Positions 22,721 to 34,384 are shown, counted from the stretch's first letter. The stretch: DNA of 64,000 nt from Gordionus sp. m RMFG-2023 (GCF_954871325.1 NC_088778.1:20135120-20199119); one strand, 5' to 3'. The notes: a model not told the origin generated them from the letters alone. A program made the numbers and translations.

Positions 22721-24242
22721 TATTATTGGTGTTGTATTGAAGCAGAAAAATACTATTGAAATCTATTTATATTATATATTCATTACATACAAGTTTGTTA
22801 ATCGAAATCCCGATCATGAACTTTTCACATAAAAAGGATCAAAATCCAGGATCGAGATTTTTATAAAAAAAAGATCATGTTCCTTTTCTTATTTTATAAA
22901 TTTCTGAAAAATATTTATATTCTATGCAAAATTAACTAATATAAAAATAAATTATATATCGTGCAAATTTATTGTAATAGATTAAAATACATTATTAATA
23001 TATTAATTCAAAATTAGTCTTATAAAAATTTATAAATTGATTTCATTCATATATTTAGCTTTACTAAAAAAGGGCTCCACAGGAGTGCTTGATGGCAAAG
23101 TATTATATATTTTTATTTATATCAATAAACAATCATCATTTGAATAAAAATAATTATTAAGGGAAAGCGCCTTTTTCGAAGAATTTTTCCCAATCAGTTT
23201 TTTCTATACAATCATTTGAATTGTAGTTAAATTTGCAGATTTCCTTAATGGGTAATTAACCTACAAACAGATTTTTGCAGATTGATATGAGGCCAATTAA
23301 GGTTAAATTGGGTGAATTAATGCAACTATCCTCACAGAGTAAAGGAAATCTCTATTTTTAAGAAATGATAATTAACATTATTATCGGAGCTAAGGAAAAG
23401 GTAAAAGGTTCTCATTTCTATCTATCACTTCAATAACTGTATGTGCATTTTCTTCTAGATATATAATAGCATAGGCGTAGCCAGGATTTTCAAAAGGGGG
23501 GATTACAAAATTACTGGGGGCTTCGCCCCCAGACCCCCTTTTGAACGGGCCTTCGGCCGGGTTACTTTAGTCTATATATAGTCATAAAATATTTTTACAA
23601 ATTTTAATAAAAATAAGCCTGGAACAAATATGAAATATATTTTTATTAGTTTATATAAAATAAAAATATAATAAATTACTTGTATTGTATATACATTAAT
23701 ATAAAAGCATGGTAATAATAAGAAATTTATTTATAAAAAGTAAGTAGACATATAGTTGATTTTACTCTATTATATAAAATAGCAGGCTTGGGCGGGAAGG
23801 GCAACGCTGGCATCCCCTCCCTTGAAGGATCTATTGTGGCAGATATTATGCTCAAAAGTTAAGATTTTGATAAACCTATTTTGGTCTTTAGATTTGGTCC
23901 TTTTCGAATTTGTGCTGACCCAAGGATCCTTATAAAACTATCGAATCCCGATCACGATCTTTTCAAAAAAAGAGGATTGAAATCCAGGATCGACCTTTTT
24001 TTCTATTTAAATTTCTGAAGGAAATTTCTGACCGATGAATTAACTAATATATGTTATAAATTTATTGTAATTTAATAATAATATAATATAACCGATGCAA
24101 AATTAACTAATATAAAAATAAATTAAATATGGTAGAAATTTATTGTAATTGAATAATAAATATAACAATTATAATATATTTATTTATAATTAAAATTAGC
24201 TTTTAATAATAAAATTTTTTCTAAATTATTATCATTTAAACA

Positions 24243-27200
24243 TCAGCGTCTTTCATTTAGAACATGTTTAACTTTACTAAACAAGCGCTCCACAGGAGCG
24301 CTTGATGGCAAAGGTGTATTATATTCAATAAATATTTTTTTTAAATTAATATAAGTATTAAAAATATTTATGGAATCATCATTTTTTAACGGAACAAGCA
24401 TTTTGTACAGTATTTTCCCCAAAAAAGCATCAATGTCATCCATACATTCATTTGAGGTGTCCGCATATGGTTGTTCCTGCATATTTTCCAAATAAGCAAC
24501 TAATCTTTCTTTTACCATCATATTTTGTGGCAGATTAATATAAGGCCAATTAAGTTTATATTTAGGGTGAATCATGGCTGCCAAAATGTTACTGTCTTTA
24601 TACAATGAAGGAAATCTATATTATGAAATGGTAATTAATTTATTATTGAATAAGTGTTCATTTTATTCATATAAATCAAATCAAGTGTCTGCAAAACTTA
24701 ACCCTTTTAAATTTTACAGTCAAGTCTGGCACATCATCTGTATGGTATTTATTTATATTTGGGTTATATCATAAATAGTGATTAAATGTAAACTTAATAC
24801 TTAATATACAAAGAAATTAACATTGTAATTTATTTACAAAAAATATTAATCAAAATATTAACTTAAAATTCAAATAATCTAATAAATTTTTAATGTCTTC
24901 AAAGGCCCATTAATATTTTACTAGATATCAGAGGTTTAGTAGAACTGGCCTGTTAAAAATATTTTACTAAATTTGCCAGATCTTTGCAATTTTTTAATAT
25001 ATTTTGCTGATATCTGATAATATAAAATAATTGCATAAAAAAATATTACCTTTTATCAATACCTCTAAGAACACTATCTACAAGGGGCTGACAATACCGC
25101 AGGCAGCTAAATATCGTTAATTTATCTATCAATATCGATAGAACGGGAGTTAGATATCCCTGCTCCATATTATCCTCCCGTTTCAAGATTTTTAACGAGA
25201 TCGCCAAATGTTCCATAACCTATAAAATTTAAATTTATTTAGAGAATATCATTGTATTACTGTTGCATACTCTTTAACAAAAAAACATTCCTCTTGCCTA
25301 AACATTGCAAATCCAATTTGATCACATGCTTGTTCTACTTCTGAAAACTTTTCAGAAAGCATCTTATCTATTAATTTCATAAATTGGTAATAAAAATTCC
25401 ATCTTGTCTTGTTGGGAGCTATTAAATATCTTCACAATTTCTCCAATAAAATATCCGCCATTTTTGACGACATATTTTGTTTATTAACTAAAGCAAAACA
25501 TTTTGCAAAAGTGGATCTAGATATTCGTTTATAATTGAGATCACTATCTGCTGATAGTAGGAATAATTGGGTCATCAACGGATAATATGTCATCCAAATT
25601 TATCAATTCCATATCCTCACTACTATCTTCTTCATTTTCTCCAAAAACTCTAGAAAAAATAAATTTATTTAAATATTTTTTGCTAAATATAAATATTACT
25701 TAAATGCCTTGACAAAGTTGGTTCCATTGTCAGTCACCATCTTCACCATCTTCACCACCTAATTATGAATTTTATAGAACTTGTGGATACCCATGATTTC
25801 GCTGGCCAAAACATCATATGTTTGCCTCCCAATTATCCTCCTCAGTGCCAAAGCGGCTGACCTTCTCTTGAGGGTTAACGGATCCAGCCAATGTGCAGTA
25901 AGTCCAATAAAAGCCCTAATAAATAAACATTATAAAATTCATATAAATATAATATACCTTCGATGACCACTCCAACAATCAGCAATGGTGCATACATAAG
26001 AAACTTCAGATAAATCACTTATAAGATTTGTCGTCATATAGGAGAAGGAAGTAGATATCCTGTTGCCCAGTGTTTGGCGACAAATAATTTTTGTCGCAGG
26101 AGAAAAAGTTTTAATCATTTTTTCAAATGAAGGATCATCAACCAGAGACAGTGGTTGGAAGGTGTCAATAATAAAATCCATGATAACCTTGTCTGCTGTT
26201 TTTCGCGATACAGCTGGAATGTTTAGATTGTTAAAATTTAATTTAGATTGTCTGGATTTGCAACCAGAACCACTTTGGTTTTGCAGTGATATATTTTTTT
26301 GTGCAGAGAATTCGTTGAGGTGTTTGGTAATCTTTTAAATTCACTGTGCCTTTTCTTTATAAAAGAAAAAAATAGTATGTATCAAAGTTGGATGAAAATA
26401 ACTTCTCCTGAATCAAATTTCATTTTTAAAATTTTATATGGAAATTTAAAGTTAAAAAAAACAATGTACAGGCTGAATGTAAAACCTATATAAACAAAAA
26501 AATGATAAAGGGTTCAACACAAGTTTTGTTAAACATATTAAAGTATATTATTTAATTTTATATATGGTTAAAAAGGTTCATATAGGTTATTTTAAATTTT
26601 AAGTTTACAATATTGTTTTTGTCTATCATTATTAAAAGTTGCCCAAGATGATATGGGCTAAAGATTTTGATAAAATATTTTCCTATATATGAATATAATT
26701 AGCCTTTTTGGCATTTAAGAACTATGGATTAAGGGTTCAACAAATTTTGTTAAACATATTAAAGTATGTTTTATTAGTGGTTAAAAGGGGGTAAGTTATC
26801 TTAAAAATTTAAGTTTACAATATTGTCTATCATTATTAAAAGTTGCCCAAGATGATATGGGCCAAAGATTTTGATATATTATGAATATAATGAGGCTTTT
26901 TGGCATTTAAGAACTTATGGATTGAGTCAAATGATACAAAAAATACTTTCAATTCAAAATATATTATTAAAAAAAGCCCTAAAAATGTTGTCAAGAGGAT
27001 TATATAATCAAGCTCAAACTGAAACTATAATACTAATTGATTAGATTTAACATATTATAATAAAGAAATAATAAAATAGATATTTATTTTTCTTTTGGTG
27101 AAACATTGCTAAGTTCAATACAAATAACATTGAACTGGATATTTTAATTATATTAAAGAAAGTCAAAATACATTATAAAGGCTTAATTATTAGTTATTAC

Positions 27201-27709
27201 ACTTCCATTTATTATAAATACTCTTCTTTTGAAAATTAAACTAATATAATAGTAATATTAAAAAATAAATGCCTAATTATTATATATAAATAACAAAACC
27301 AAGATTAACTCTTCATCGAATATTTTATTAATTATACTGTATTTAATAATTCATTATTTTTATAAAGAATCTGTATCTAGATTCTATTTCTGTAGGACCT
27401 GCTCAACTCAGGAATGTAATAAATTAAATTTAAACATGTTGACATTAAGATTATCAAATAAAAAAAATTTAAAAGAATTACTTGTAAATGTCTCTTTAAG
27501 TTCGAGGATGATATTTTGGAAGATGAAATTATCTTCTTACAGAGACGGCATTTGGTGCTGATCATATTATAAGAGTTGCTTTCATCCATTTCACAAAAAG
27601 TAAAATACTTACGTAATTTCAAAAATGGTAAAAGATTCTCATTCTCACTTATATCTGCTGTTACATCAGTAGTAGAAGCAATAGAATCTTTTAAATCTAT
27701 AATGGACAT
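24243..27709 (-). pseudogene. hAT transposase gene with BED finger and short introns
   Basis: Minus strand. Exon 27709-27482 encodes a BED finger (TKCRLCKKIISSSKISSSNL then KRHL). From 26320 the frame gives SGSGCKSRQSKLNFNNLNIP, then DFIIDTFQPLSLVDDPSFEK and TIADCWSGHRR. A 42-bp GT-AG intron (25916-25957) leads to AFIGLTAHWLDPLTLKRRSA and VTDNGTNFVKAF. A 50-bp intron (25650-25699) leads to KVFGENEEDSSEDMEL. Further on is QPLVDSVLRGIDKR, a 434-bp intron (24616-25049), then FPSLYKDSNILAAMIHPKY and finally SSAPVERLFSKVKHVLNERR, the dimerisation domain. Domain order is complete for a ZBED-type hAT. In-frame stops in the middle (for example after KFYKIHN, and downstream of about 25560) mean it is inactive. 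The introns show the same miniature size as the host genes. Confidence 0.85.
26509..26925. repeat. tandem duplication, ~222-bp unit, inside the hAT
   Basis: AGGGTTCAACA ... TTGTTAAACATATTAAAGTA starts at 26509 and again at 26731. Both copies contain AAGTTGCCCAAGATGATATG and end GGCATTTAAGAACT. The second copy is slightly shorter. It lies between the BED exon and the next exon of the inner hAT transposase. Confidence 0.75.
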
Positions 27710-28971
27710 TTACATTTACCTATTAAAATAAATATTAATATATTATTATAAATTTATATTAAATAACTTGTAAGAGCTCTAAATCTCGTAAAATTTAGGA
27801 AATGAATAAATATATCTTATAAAATAAATGGTGGAATGGAAGTTGATAGAATATGAAGATAGATATTTTTTTTTAAATAATATTTTAATTTAATTTTCAA
27901 AATTTTTATTTTATTTTTAAGTAAAAAATTAATTTTTAAAAAGATCGGGATCGAATTTTAAACAAAATGATCTCGATCCTCAATTTAAGTCAGAATCATA
28001 AATCTCGTAAAATTGACAAATTTGCGATCGAATCCAGGATCGTCGATCTTTTGATTCGATCTTTTAACAACTCTGAGAATAAGTTATAAGATACTAGGTA
28101 AAATTCCACTTTTATAGACATATTTGACAGTTAAAGAATATATTACAATTATTTGCGTTCAATTATTTAACGCCATCTATTTATTTTAAGTAAAAATGAT
28201 ATTTAATTTTCATATTATTAATCCCACAATGTCTTTAAAAGATATTTTCTGATGTCCTTATCAATATTTTATAATTTTCTGTAAAATATATAATTCGCTA
28301 TATTGGTAAAAATTACTTGATTGTCATTTGATAATTAGATATACTGTAAATCTACGACATATAATACTCCACTGTTTGTATTGTGCTTTAATATTTTTTT
28401 AATTTATGACTTAATTTTATCAATAGTTTTATAATTATATTTTACTTTTATTGAGATAAATAAATTAAAATTACTCACTTTATAAAAAAATATATTTGAT
28501 ATATTATATTATTTAGTAATTTTATGGAATAATTATAATACATTTCACTTCTGTCTTAAGACTTATTTTTGGCTTATATTCCATTTATTAAAAAACATTT
28601 TTGGTTCATTTTACATATTTATAAATTTATTTTCCCAAAAATCTATAAATTATGATGAATAGTTTTATAAAAAAATATCAACTTTTACATTCTTTCTTTT
28701 AAATTATTATTTAAGATATATGCATACATATTTGAGGGTCAGGGAGTGGGGGGAGGACTAAGGGGGATATTTTTTTATTAGCTAAAAATGATATTTACAA
28801 AAAGTGATAAAATTCTGAAGGGGGGGGATTTCCCCTTGCCCCCCCCCCCTTGGTTACGCCTATGTATAATAGACATTAACAAATATATACAAATAATTTA
28901 TTTTATTTTTAATTAAATAAAAAAAAATTGAGGTTGTATATCAAATTTGTAAATGTTGTTTTCATAAAATT

Positions 28972-29316
28972 TATGAGGCAGTCTTTTGTCTTTTCTATTT
29001 TTGCAGGAGTTATACACTTTATACCACTAGTCTTAGGAGTTTCAACCCACATAAGTCTCCCTCAATTTTTCTTAACATTTATATGAGTAAATTTAACCTT
29101 TTCCCCCATCATTTCTTAGGGTTAGCTGGTATACCTCGACGATATATAGATTACCCTGGTAGATTTACATTCTGAAACAGCGTCTCATCATAGGTTCAAT
29201 TATATAAACTATAGCCTTAATTATATTTATGTGAATTTTGCGGGATAGATCGAAAGGTATCTATCACTTCAGCTTATTCTACTCGTCTACTTTTAACTAA
29301 CTTATTTATAGTTTAA
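28972..29316 (+). pseudogene. COX1: COX1 C-terminal part (in NUMT)
   Basis: Mitochondrial-code reading gives AGVMHFMPLVLGVSTHMSLP, QFFLTFMWVNLTFF, HHFLGLAGMPRRYMDYPG and SFTFWNSVSS. This is the end of cytochrome c oxidase subunit 1 (helices XI-XII; HHFLGLxGMPRRYxDYP is nearly invariant). It begins abruptly at A-V-F and ends just before COX2. Small indels shift the frame. Confidence 0.93.
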
Positions 29317-29318
29317 AA

Positions 29319-29950
29319 ATAAACCCCTGACGTGCTTTATTCTTACAAGATATATTCTCCTCCTCCTCAGAACTTTTAATTATTTTACACCATTTATTGT
29401 AGGTGTGACTGTGTCGCTGTAACAATCTCTAAAACCTGTGTGACTAAAACAACACATAAATATAACTGAATTTTTTGGACCACCACCCCCATGGTAGTTT
29501 TAATGACTATAGCATTACCCAAAGGTACTCTACTCTAATGAAGACTCCCATTGACCTGATCTTACCATTAAAGTTATAGGATCTCAATGGTATTGAACTT
29601 ACAATTACTCCGACTTTATAAATTTAATTTGACTCCTATATAACACAAGAATCAATTTAACTCTTAATAGACAACGGCTCTTAGATTCCGATAATCACGT
29701 AATTATCCCTTATAAAATTATAACCCGGATAATAATCTATTCTAGAGACGTAATTCACTCTTTCGCTCCCATATCAGTAAAAATAGACGCAGTGCTAGGA
29801 CGCCTCAACCAGATTTTTATTATACCTAAAAAACCCTTAATCACTTACGGGCAATGCTCAGAGATTTGCGGAGTAAATTATTCCTTTATACCTATTTGTT
29901 TAGAAGCTGTATCAACTAGAAATTTTATTAATTGGATTAATAAACAATAA
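29319..29950 (+). pseudogene. COX2: COX2, nearly full length (in NUMT)
   Basis: The start region reads WRALFLQDMFSSSSELL (usual W..LxLQDSxSPxxExL). Later parts read WTTTPMVVLMTMALP, MGSQWYWTYNYSDF, DVIHSFAPMSVKMDAVLGRL and GQCSEICGVNYSFMPICLEA, ending FINWINKQ and TAA at 29948-29950. The CuA ligand motif (C-S-E-I-C-x3-H/Y) is present, with Tyr replacing the usual His in GxNHSFMP. Frameshifts occur in the first half, as expected for a nuclear copy. Confidence 0.93.
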
Positions 29951-29979
29951 CCACAATTTTTACCCTGTTATTTTGAAAT

Positions 29980-30048
29980 ACTAAATAGCTTAACCAACTT
30001 ATCAATCATCAACTTCTTAAGTTGAAGATGTCCCTTAAAAACTTTAGT
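29980..30048 (+). pseudogene. trnK: mitochondrial tRNA-Lys (CTT) copy (in NUMT)
   Basis: A 69-nt cloverleaf can be drawn. Acceptor ACTAAAT pairs with CTTTAGT except the last pair. The anticodon arm TCAAC-TTCTTAA-GTTGA has anticodon CTT. It lies 30 bp after the COX2 stop, the normal arthropod position of trnK. Being inside a nuclear copy it should not be counted as a functional tRNA. Confidence 0.8.
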
Positions 30049-30097
30049 AAAAAATTTCTTTTTTAAATATATATAGATATTTAATTATAGTTTGCTA

Positions 30098-30268
30098 CTC
30101 AATAATTGCCTGCTGAGATCTATATATTCCTTATTCTTACCCAAATCTATTAATGATTTCCTTTTTTTTATTATAATATTTCTTATTTTATTCTAATTAA
30201 CATTTGCTCTTACCAATAAGTAACTCATATGATAATAAATTTATTTTCCTCTTTCGATGCCTACAGTG
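30098..30268 (+). pseudogene. probable ATP8 remnant and ATP6 N-terminus (in NUMT)
   Basis: ATGATAATAAATTTATTTTC at 30229 reads MMMNLFSSFDAYS in mitochondrial code. This matches the start of arthropod ATP6 (MMTNLFSxFDP), and the ATGATAA context is typical of the ATP8/ATP6 overlap. The preceding ~130 bp is T-rich and hydrophobic, as expected of ATP8, but not recognisable by residue. No trnD is evident. The copy stops at about 30268. Confidence 0.6.
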
Positions 30269-30360
30269 TCAAATTCTATATGTATCTCATCTGTTTTCTC
30301 ATAGCAGGATGGTTATTTATTATAAGACAAAACAGATGAGAAAATACATATAGAAATTGA
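30269..30360. repeat. hairpin, ~38-bp arms at the NUMT edge
   Basis: TCAAATTCTATATGTAT plus CTCATCTGTTTT (30269-30297) is mirrored by the complement at 30325-30360 (AAAACAGATGAG ... ATACATATAGAAATTGA), with one small internal indel. The central loop is about 20 bp. It marks the exact junction between mitochondrial-like DNA and the hAT right end. No target duplication was found. Confidence 0.75.
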
Positions 30361-30547
30361 ATAAAAAAAAAATTTATTTTATTTATATACTTTTTAAATA
30401 AAAAATAAATTTTTCAAAGGATAGAATATATAACAAAATGATCTCGATCACAATCTTAAATTTAAGAAGAAATCATAAATTCGGGTAAATTGCTAATTTT
30501 AAGATCGAATCCAAGATCGTCGATCTTTTAACAACTCTGATTACATA

Positions 30548-32753
30548 GATATAAGAAAATTACTAGATCAAAAGTATCTTTTATTTAAAATACAAGTATT
30601 TCTGTTTCTGCCCAACCCTAAATATCATAACCAATAATATTCACAATAAATAAAATCAAAGGGAATAATAATATCAATTAAAAACTAGGATTAACATAAT
30701 TGTTTAAATTTTATAATACTATTGAATTTGATAGCTATTAGATTAAATTAAGTAATATTAATTTTTTTAAGTATTCTATCTTTTTGAATTCAAATTTGAT
30801 TAAGATACAGATATTTTAGAAATGTATATATTAGATATAAGATCTTTCGAAACATTCAAAATACAAATACCCGCAATACTGCCTAATCAAATTTTATTCG
30901 CAAAAAATTAAAGCAATATATTTTTCGCAAAATTCATTACATGGACATTTTATAATATATTTTTATTGTCTGATTAGCACAATTTAAATATTTGCTAAGA
31001 CGTAGGCTTAATAAAAAATTACCCTCATAAGTTTTTAAATCATAAGCGAAATGTCTAGGGGTATTTTTATTATTAACTATTAAGTAAGTTGGCTAAATCC
31101 GAACCTTTTATGATGTGATGAAAAAATAACTTGGCGATTTCTTGGTCTCTCACTCAGGGTCATAAGTACGGATGGAGCATTTTGGGTTTAATGTTTTACC
31201 TCGATAAGTGTACCTCCCCCCGCCCCCCTTCTACATAAATTATGCCGATTAATGAAATACGTTCCATAGAGTTAAAAGTAAATACTAACAGATATCACAT
31301 AGATTACTCTTTCAAATTAAAGACCATTTTTGATTTTTGGATTAAGCTTATTTTCCTATATTAAATTTTATGTCATATTAAAGGACTATATAAAAACATT
31401 TAAATTATGGTTAGCTAAAATTATTTTTTCAAATATTTAAAAATAAACGGAATTTTAGAATTTTTGCTCGTTTAAAGGTGGTCATCATATCCCAGGAAGT
31501 AAGCCGAGTTGGAAATGTATTTTTTTATTAGTTTAAAAAATTTAAGGTGGTCGGATTGAACTTTAGTTGATTTGGTATGGAATTCAACATAATATTTCTG
31601 ATCAATATTTTGTTGATTCTACGAATAATTTAGTTGCTATATATATTAATTCTAGTTTATACAATATTTAATTAAAATCATCAGATATTGTAAAAATTAA
31701 AATTTTTATTATAATATCACAGATTACAATATATTAAATTTTTATAAATCGGCAAATATTATATTATTATAAATGAGCAAATATTATATATTTATAACAT
31801 AATAAAATATATTTTAATTAATTAAATATATATAATTTAACAATGGTTTATTCATATATTCTACAGGAAAACAAATGTTTAATAATGAAATGAATGCAAA
31901 TTTGATTAATAAATTAATCTAAATTTTTGTCAATTAGTGAAATCTTTATTTGAATATTATTAGAAAATTATTAAAATGCATAAATATAAATTATGAAATA
32001 TATCTTGGAATCCTCATTCTTCTTGTATAACATCTCACGATCTATTCTTCCACTTATCAACTTGTTTTTTTCCAACGAAATTAAGGATAACATTTTACCA
32101 ATTTTTCTTAAAGTCATTTTTATAGACTAAGTATTTAACTCGTTCCACGGGAAATATTATATCTTTCAAATAATTTTTTACACATTTTTCGATCAAATTA
32201 TTCAAAATTATTTGGATAATTTAAAATTATTCATATGCGAAATTCTTCTAATATTTTGAAATTATTTTTTTAACATGTTTCTTTGCGGAACATTTTACTT
32301 TTTTTTCATATCCATGAATTACTTTTTTAAATTTTACTAATTTATTTTTGAAATATTAGTAGAGAATTTAATTTTCGAATTTAATAATGTTTTTATTCCT
32401 ACGAATACGAACCAATTATTTGATTCGAAAATACTTTAAAATGTAATCTCATTACCTTTATGTTACTTTCTGAAAAAAGGAACAATACTTTAATCGTTAC
32501 TCTTCAAAAAAAAAAGAAACGCATTTCGAAAAGTAATATTTATACTTTTAAAATAAAATGCTATAACAGCTTTTACCACTTATTTTTCCCCAGATATTTT
32601 GCATAAAAGGATATAAAATACACTATTATGATTAAAAAATATAATTATCCATAAAATATATTTAAAAAATTTAATTATTATATTACATTTACAATATATT
32701 TTCCAACCATTTTTGAATTTATTTTTAACAATTTTTTAAAATTTAATTTTTAG
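30548..32753. other. no recognisable gene or element
   Basis: About 2.2 kb of AT-rich DNA. I see no coding motif, tandem repeat or element terminus. It may be unique intergenic sequence or very old repeats. Confidence 0.45.
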
Positions 32754-32761
32754 CATCTAAC

Positions 32762-33106
32762 CAGTGGCGTAGCTAGAAATTTTCCTTAGAGGGGGTCCAT
32801 ACATATAAAAGCGGCCGGGTTTATCTTACAAATCATAACCATATCTTCGATAATATATAATAAATATATTTTTTAAATGCATCAATAATATGTTATTATA
32901 ATTTATTAGATTATTCTCAATGACTTTATAATAATACTATCCAGAATAATTTCAATAGTAATATAATATCCTTCCACAAACATCAAAACCAGAAAAATAT
33001 AATTCATATAAAATCACTTTTAAGTCTTTTGAACGTATAATCTAAAAAAATTTTTTGCTCTGGGAGGGGTCCAAACCCGATAACCACCCCCTTAGCTACG
33101 CCACTG
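32762..33106. mobile_element. hAT MITE, TIR CAGTGGCGTAGCTA, TSD CATCTAAC
   Basis: A 345-bp element starting CAGTGGCGTAGCTAG and ending with the complement CTTAGCTACGCCACTG, with a perfect 8-bp duplication CATCTAAC (32754-32761, 33107-33114). The termini are related to the CATAGGCGTAGCCAGG ends of the 23470-28864 hAT, which may have supplied transposase. Non-coding. Confidence 0.9.
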
Positions 33107-33114
33107 CATCTAAC

Positions 33115-33500
33115 AGTTTTTCATATGCTAAAGACTGGTGTATATAGAATATATTTAATTATTGTTGTGTTTTGACCCTGGTTTGTGAATTCCATGAACG
33201 AGAGATTAGAGAATAGATCGAAGAAGGTCGATGTTCCCTGAATTTCATAGGTGAGGGCATGGAGAACCGAGTTAGTCAGATTTTATTCATTTGTCACGTA
33301 CTAAAATCAAAAGAACAAACATAATAATTCGCGGGCGGTTTCAAAGGACGGCCCGGAGTCCGACTATTTTTATTTAAGCTAAGTTAATAAATTTATAGTT
33401 CAAAACTTCTTACCTTTAATTCTAATTCTTTTAAGTCAATTACATAATACCTATTTATAAAATAATTAATAAAATGACTTTATTTCTGCAATATTGCAGG
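33115..33500. other. no recognisable gene
   Basis: Includes a slightly less AT-rich stretch (33180-33365) with GGGCGGTTTCAAAGGACGGCC, without any identifiable coding or structural feature. Confidence 0.4.
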
Positions 33501-33752
33501 CACCGCATCTCTGGATATGAGGGGATTTAGGTTAATTCTAATTTAAACGTAAAGGTTTACACCGCATCACTCTATAAGAGTGGATTTAAATTTAAGAAAA
33601 ATATTACTGGTTATACCACACTACTGTATAATAATGAGTTAGTTTTTATGTGAAGTTTTACATCGTACCACTATAAGAGTGAATTTAGTCTAGGTTATTA
33701 TTTTTTTAAGCCAAGTATATACCGCATCACTGAATAAGAATGGATTTCCAGG
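33501..33752. repeat. degenerate tandem repeat, five units of ~46-60 bp
   Basis: Each unit starts CACCGCATCACT or a variant and continues with TATAAGAGTGGATTTA. Unit starts are at about 33501, 33560, 33615, 33661 and 33721. Units diverge strongly, so this is an old minisatellite. Confidence 0.7.
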
Positions 33753-34384
33753 GAGACAAGTTTTAGATTTTCAATCCATTTTATTAATAATAAAGTTTCA
33801 TGATAAAAATGTATCCAAATTGCCAAATTAAAAATTATAGTTGCACAATATATCATGTTAAATTTTTTTACCTATTTGAAATGAAAATACAAAGACAACA
33901 CATAGTATAAAAATTTTTTGAGTGACAGTGCATAATTCTAATTCGGGACGTAACCTAGATGATGATACCATAAAATAAAAATTACTATTGATTCTTTAAC
34001 AATATTTATGCATTTCAATATTTCTTATAATTTTATACAATAGATGGGAGATAATAACTAACAAAATATTATTTCGAGAACTTTTTATGACAAATTTACC
34101 ATACTTGGTATAAACTTATATCGATACAAAAAAAACTTGGAATAATATATAAAATGTTATGAAATCATTAAAAACAAATGTGAAATATTACACAGAAAAA
34201 AATAAGATTATTATTTCCAGTGCTATTTATAACAACCCTATAGATTACAATATTTATTAGGATCTCTAGATTTTAATGATATTTTCCTAAAAATTTAATA
34301 GCTTCAGTATCAGAATTTCCTAAAATTTAACATGAGGGGAATCATTCAATATCAAACTGTAAATTCTCTATTTAAGATTCTCAA
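33753..34384. other. no recognisable feature
   Basis: AT-rich DNA with no supported gene, repeat or element end. Confidence 0.4.

Larger units (their letters stand above)
23918..28075 (-). mobile_element. innermost hAT element, best-preserved transposase in the window
   Basis: The right end is the complement of CAGAGTTGTTAAAAGATCGA, at 28075. The left end is less clear but GATCGAATCCCGATC-type subterminal motifs begin at about 23918. I could not find matching 8-bp duplications, so one end may be truncated or rearranged. Subterminal GATC-rich repeats (ATCCAGGATCG) occur at both ends. It belongs to the same family as the outer copy 22790-30539. Confidence 0.72.
23470..28864. mobile_element. 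hAT-type element, TIR CATAGGCGTAGCCAGG, TSD TATAATAG, containing another hAT
   Basis: Left end CATAGGCGTAGCCAGGATTT and right end complement of CATAGGCGTAACCAAGGGG, with a perfect 8-bp duplication TATAATAG (23462-23469, 28865-28872). The outer ~250 bp on the left and ~780 bp on the right match the element at 43.63-45.95 kb, which has DUF4371-type hAT coding sequence. Here that coding region is displaced by the inner hAT at 23918-28075. The G-rich tract next to each terminus varies strongly in length between copies. Confidence 0.85.
28972..30268 (+). pseudogene. nuclear mitochondrial insertion (NUMT): COX1 3' end, COX2, trnK, ATP8?, ATP6 start
   Basis: About 1.3 kb of plus-strand mitochondrial DNA. 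It translates with the invertebrate mitochondrial code (TGA Trp, ATA Met, AGA best read as Ser) and not with the nuclear code. Gene order COX1-COX2-trnK-(ATP8)-ATP6 is the conserved arthropod-like block. No trnL lies between COX1 and COX2, as in chelicerates and some other arthropods rather than typical insects. Indels and substitutions show it has decayed in the nucleus. It lies within the right part of the gutted hAT 22790-30539, so it inserted (or was captured) after or with that element. Confidence 0.92.
22790..30539 (-). mobile_element. gutted hAT copy (outermost shell of a nest), TSD ATTACATA
   Basis: The right end is the complement of CAGAGTTGTTAAAAGATCG; the left end begins CAAGTTTGTTAATCGAAATC. 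A perfect 8-bp duplication ATTACATA flanks it (22782-22789 and 30540-30547). Its left 600 bp is a diverged copy of the C-terminal region of the inner hAT at 23.9-24.6 kb (same GCTCCACAGGAG-x-GCTTGATGGCAAAG string, encoding the dimerisation block on the minus strand). Its right ~150 bp matches 27.94-28.08 kb. The interior has been replaced or filled by the 23470-28864 element, the mitochondrial insertion and a hairpin. Confidence 0.85.

Noticed and set aside
26063-26493. Plus-strand ORFs
   Set aside because: Antisense shadows of the inner hAT exons, which read as transposase on the minus strand.
29980-30048. Functional nuclear tRNA-Lys
   Set aside because: Adjacent COX2 and ATP6 fragments and lack of Pol III box quality show it is a mitochondrial tRNA copy inside a NUMT.
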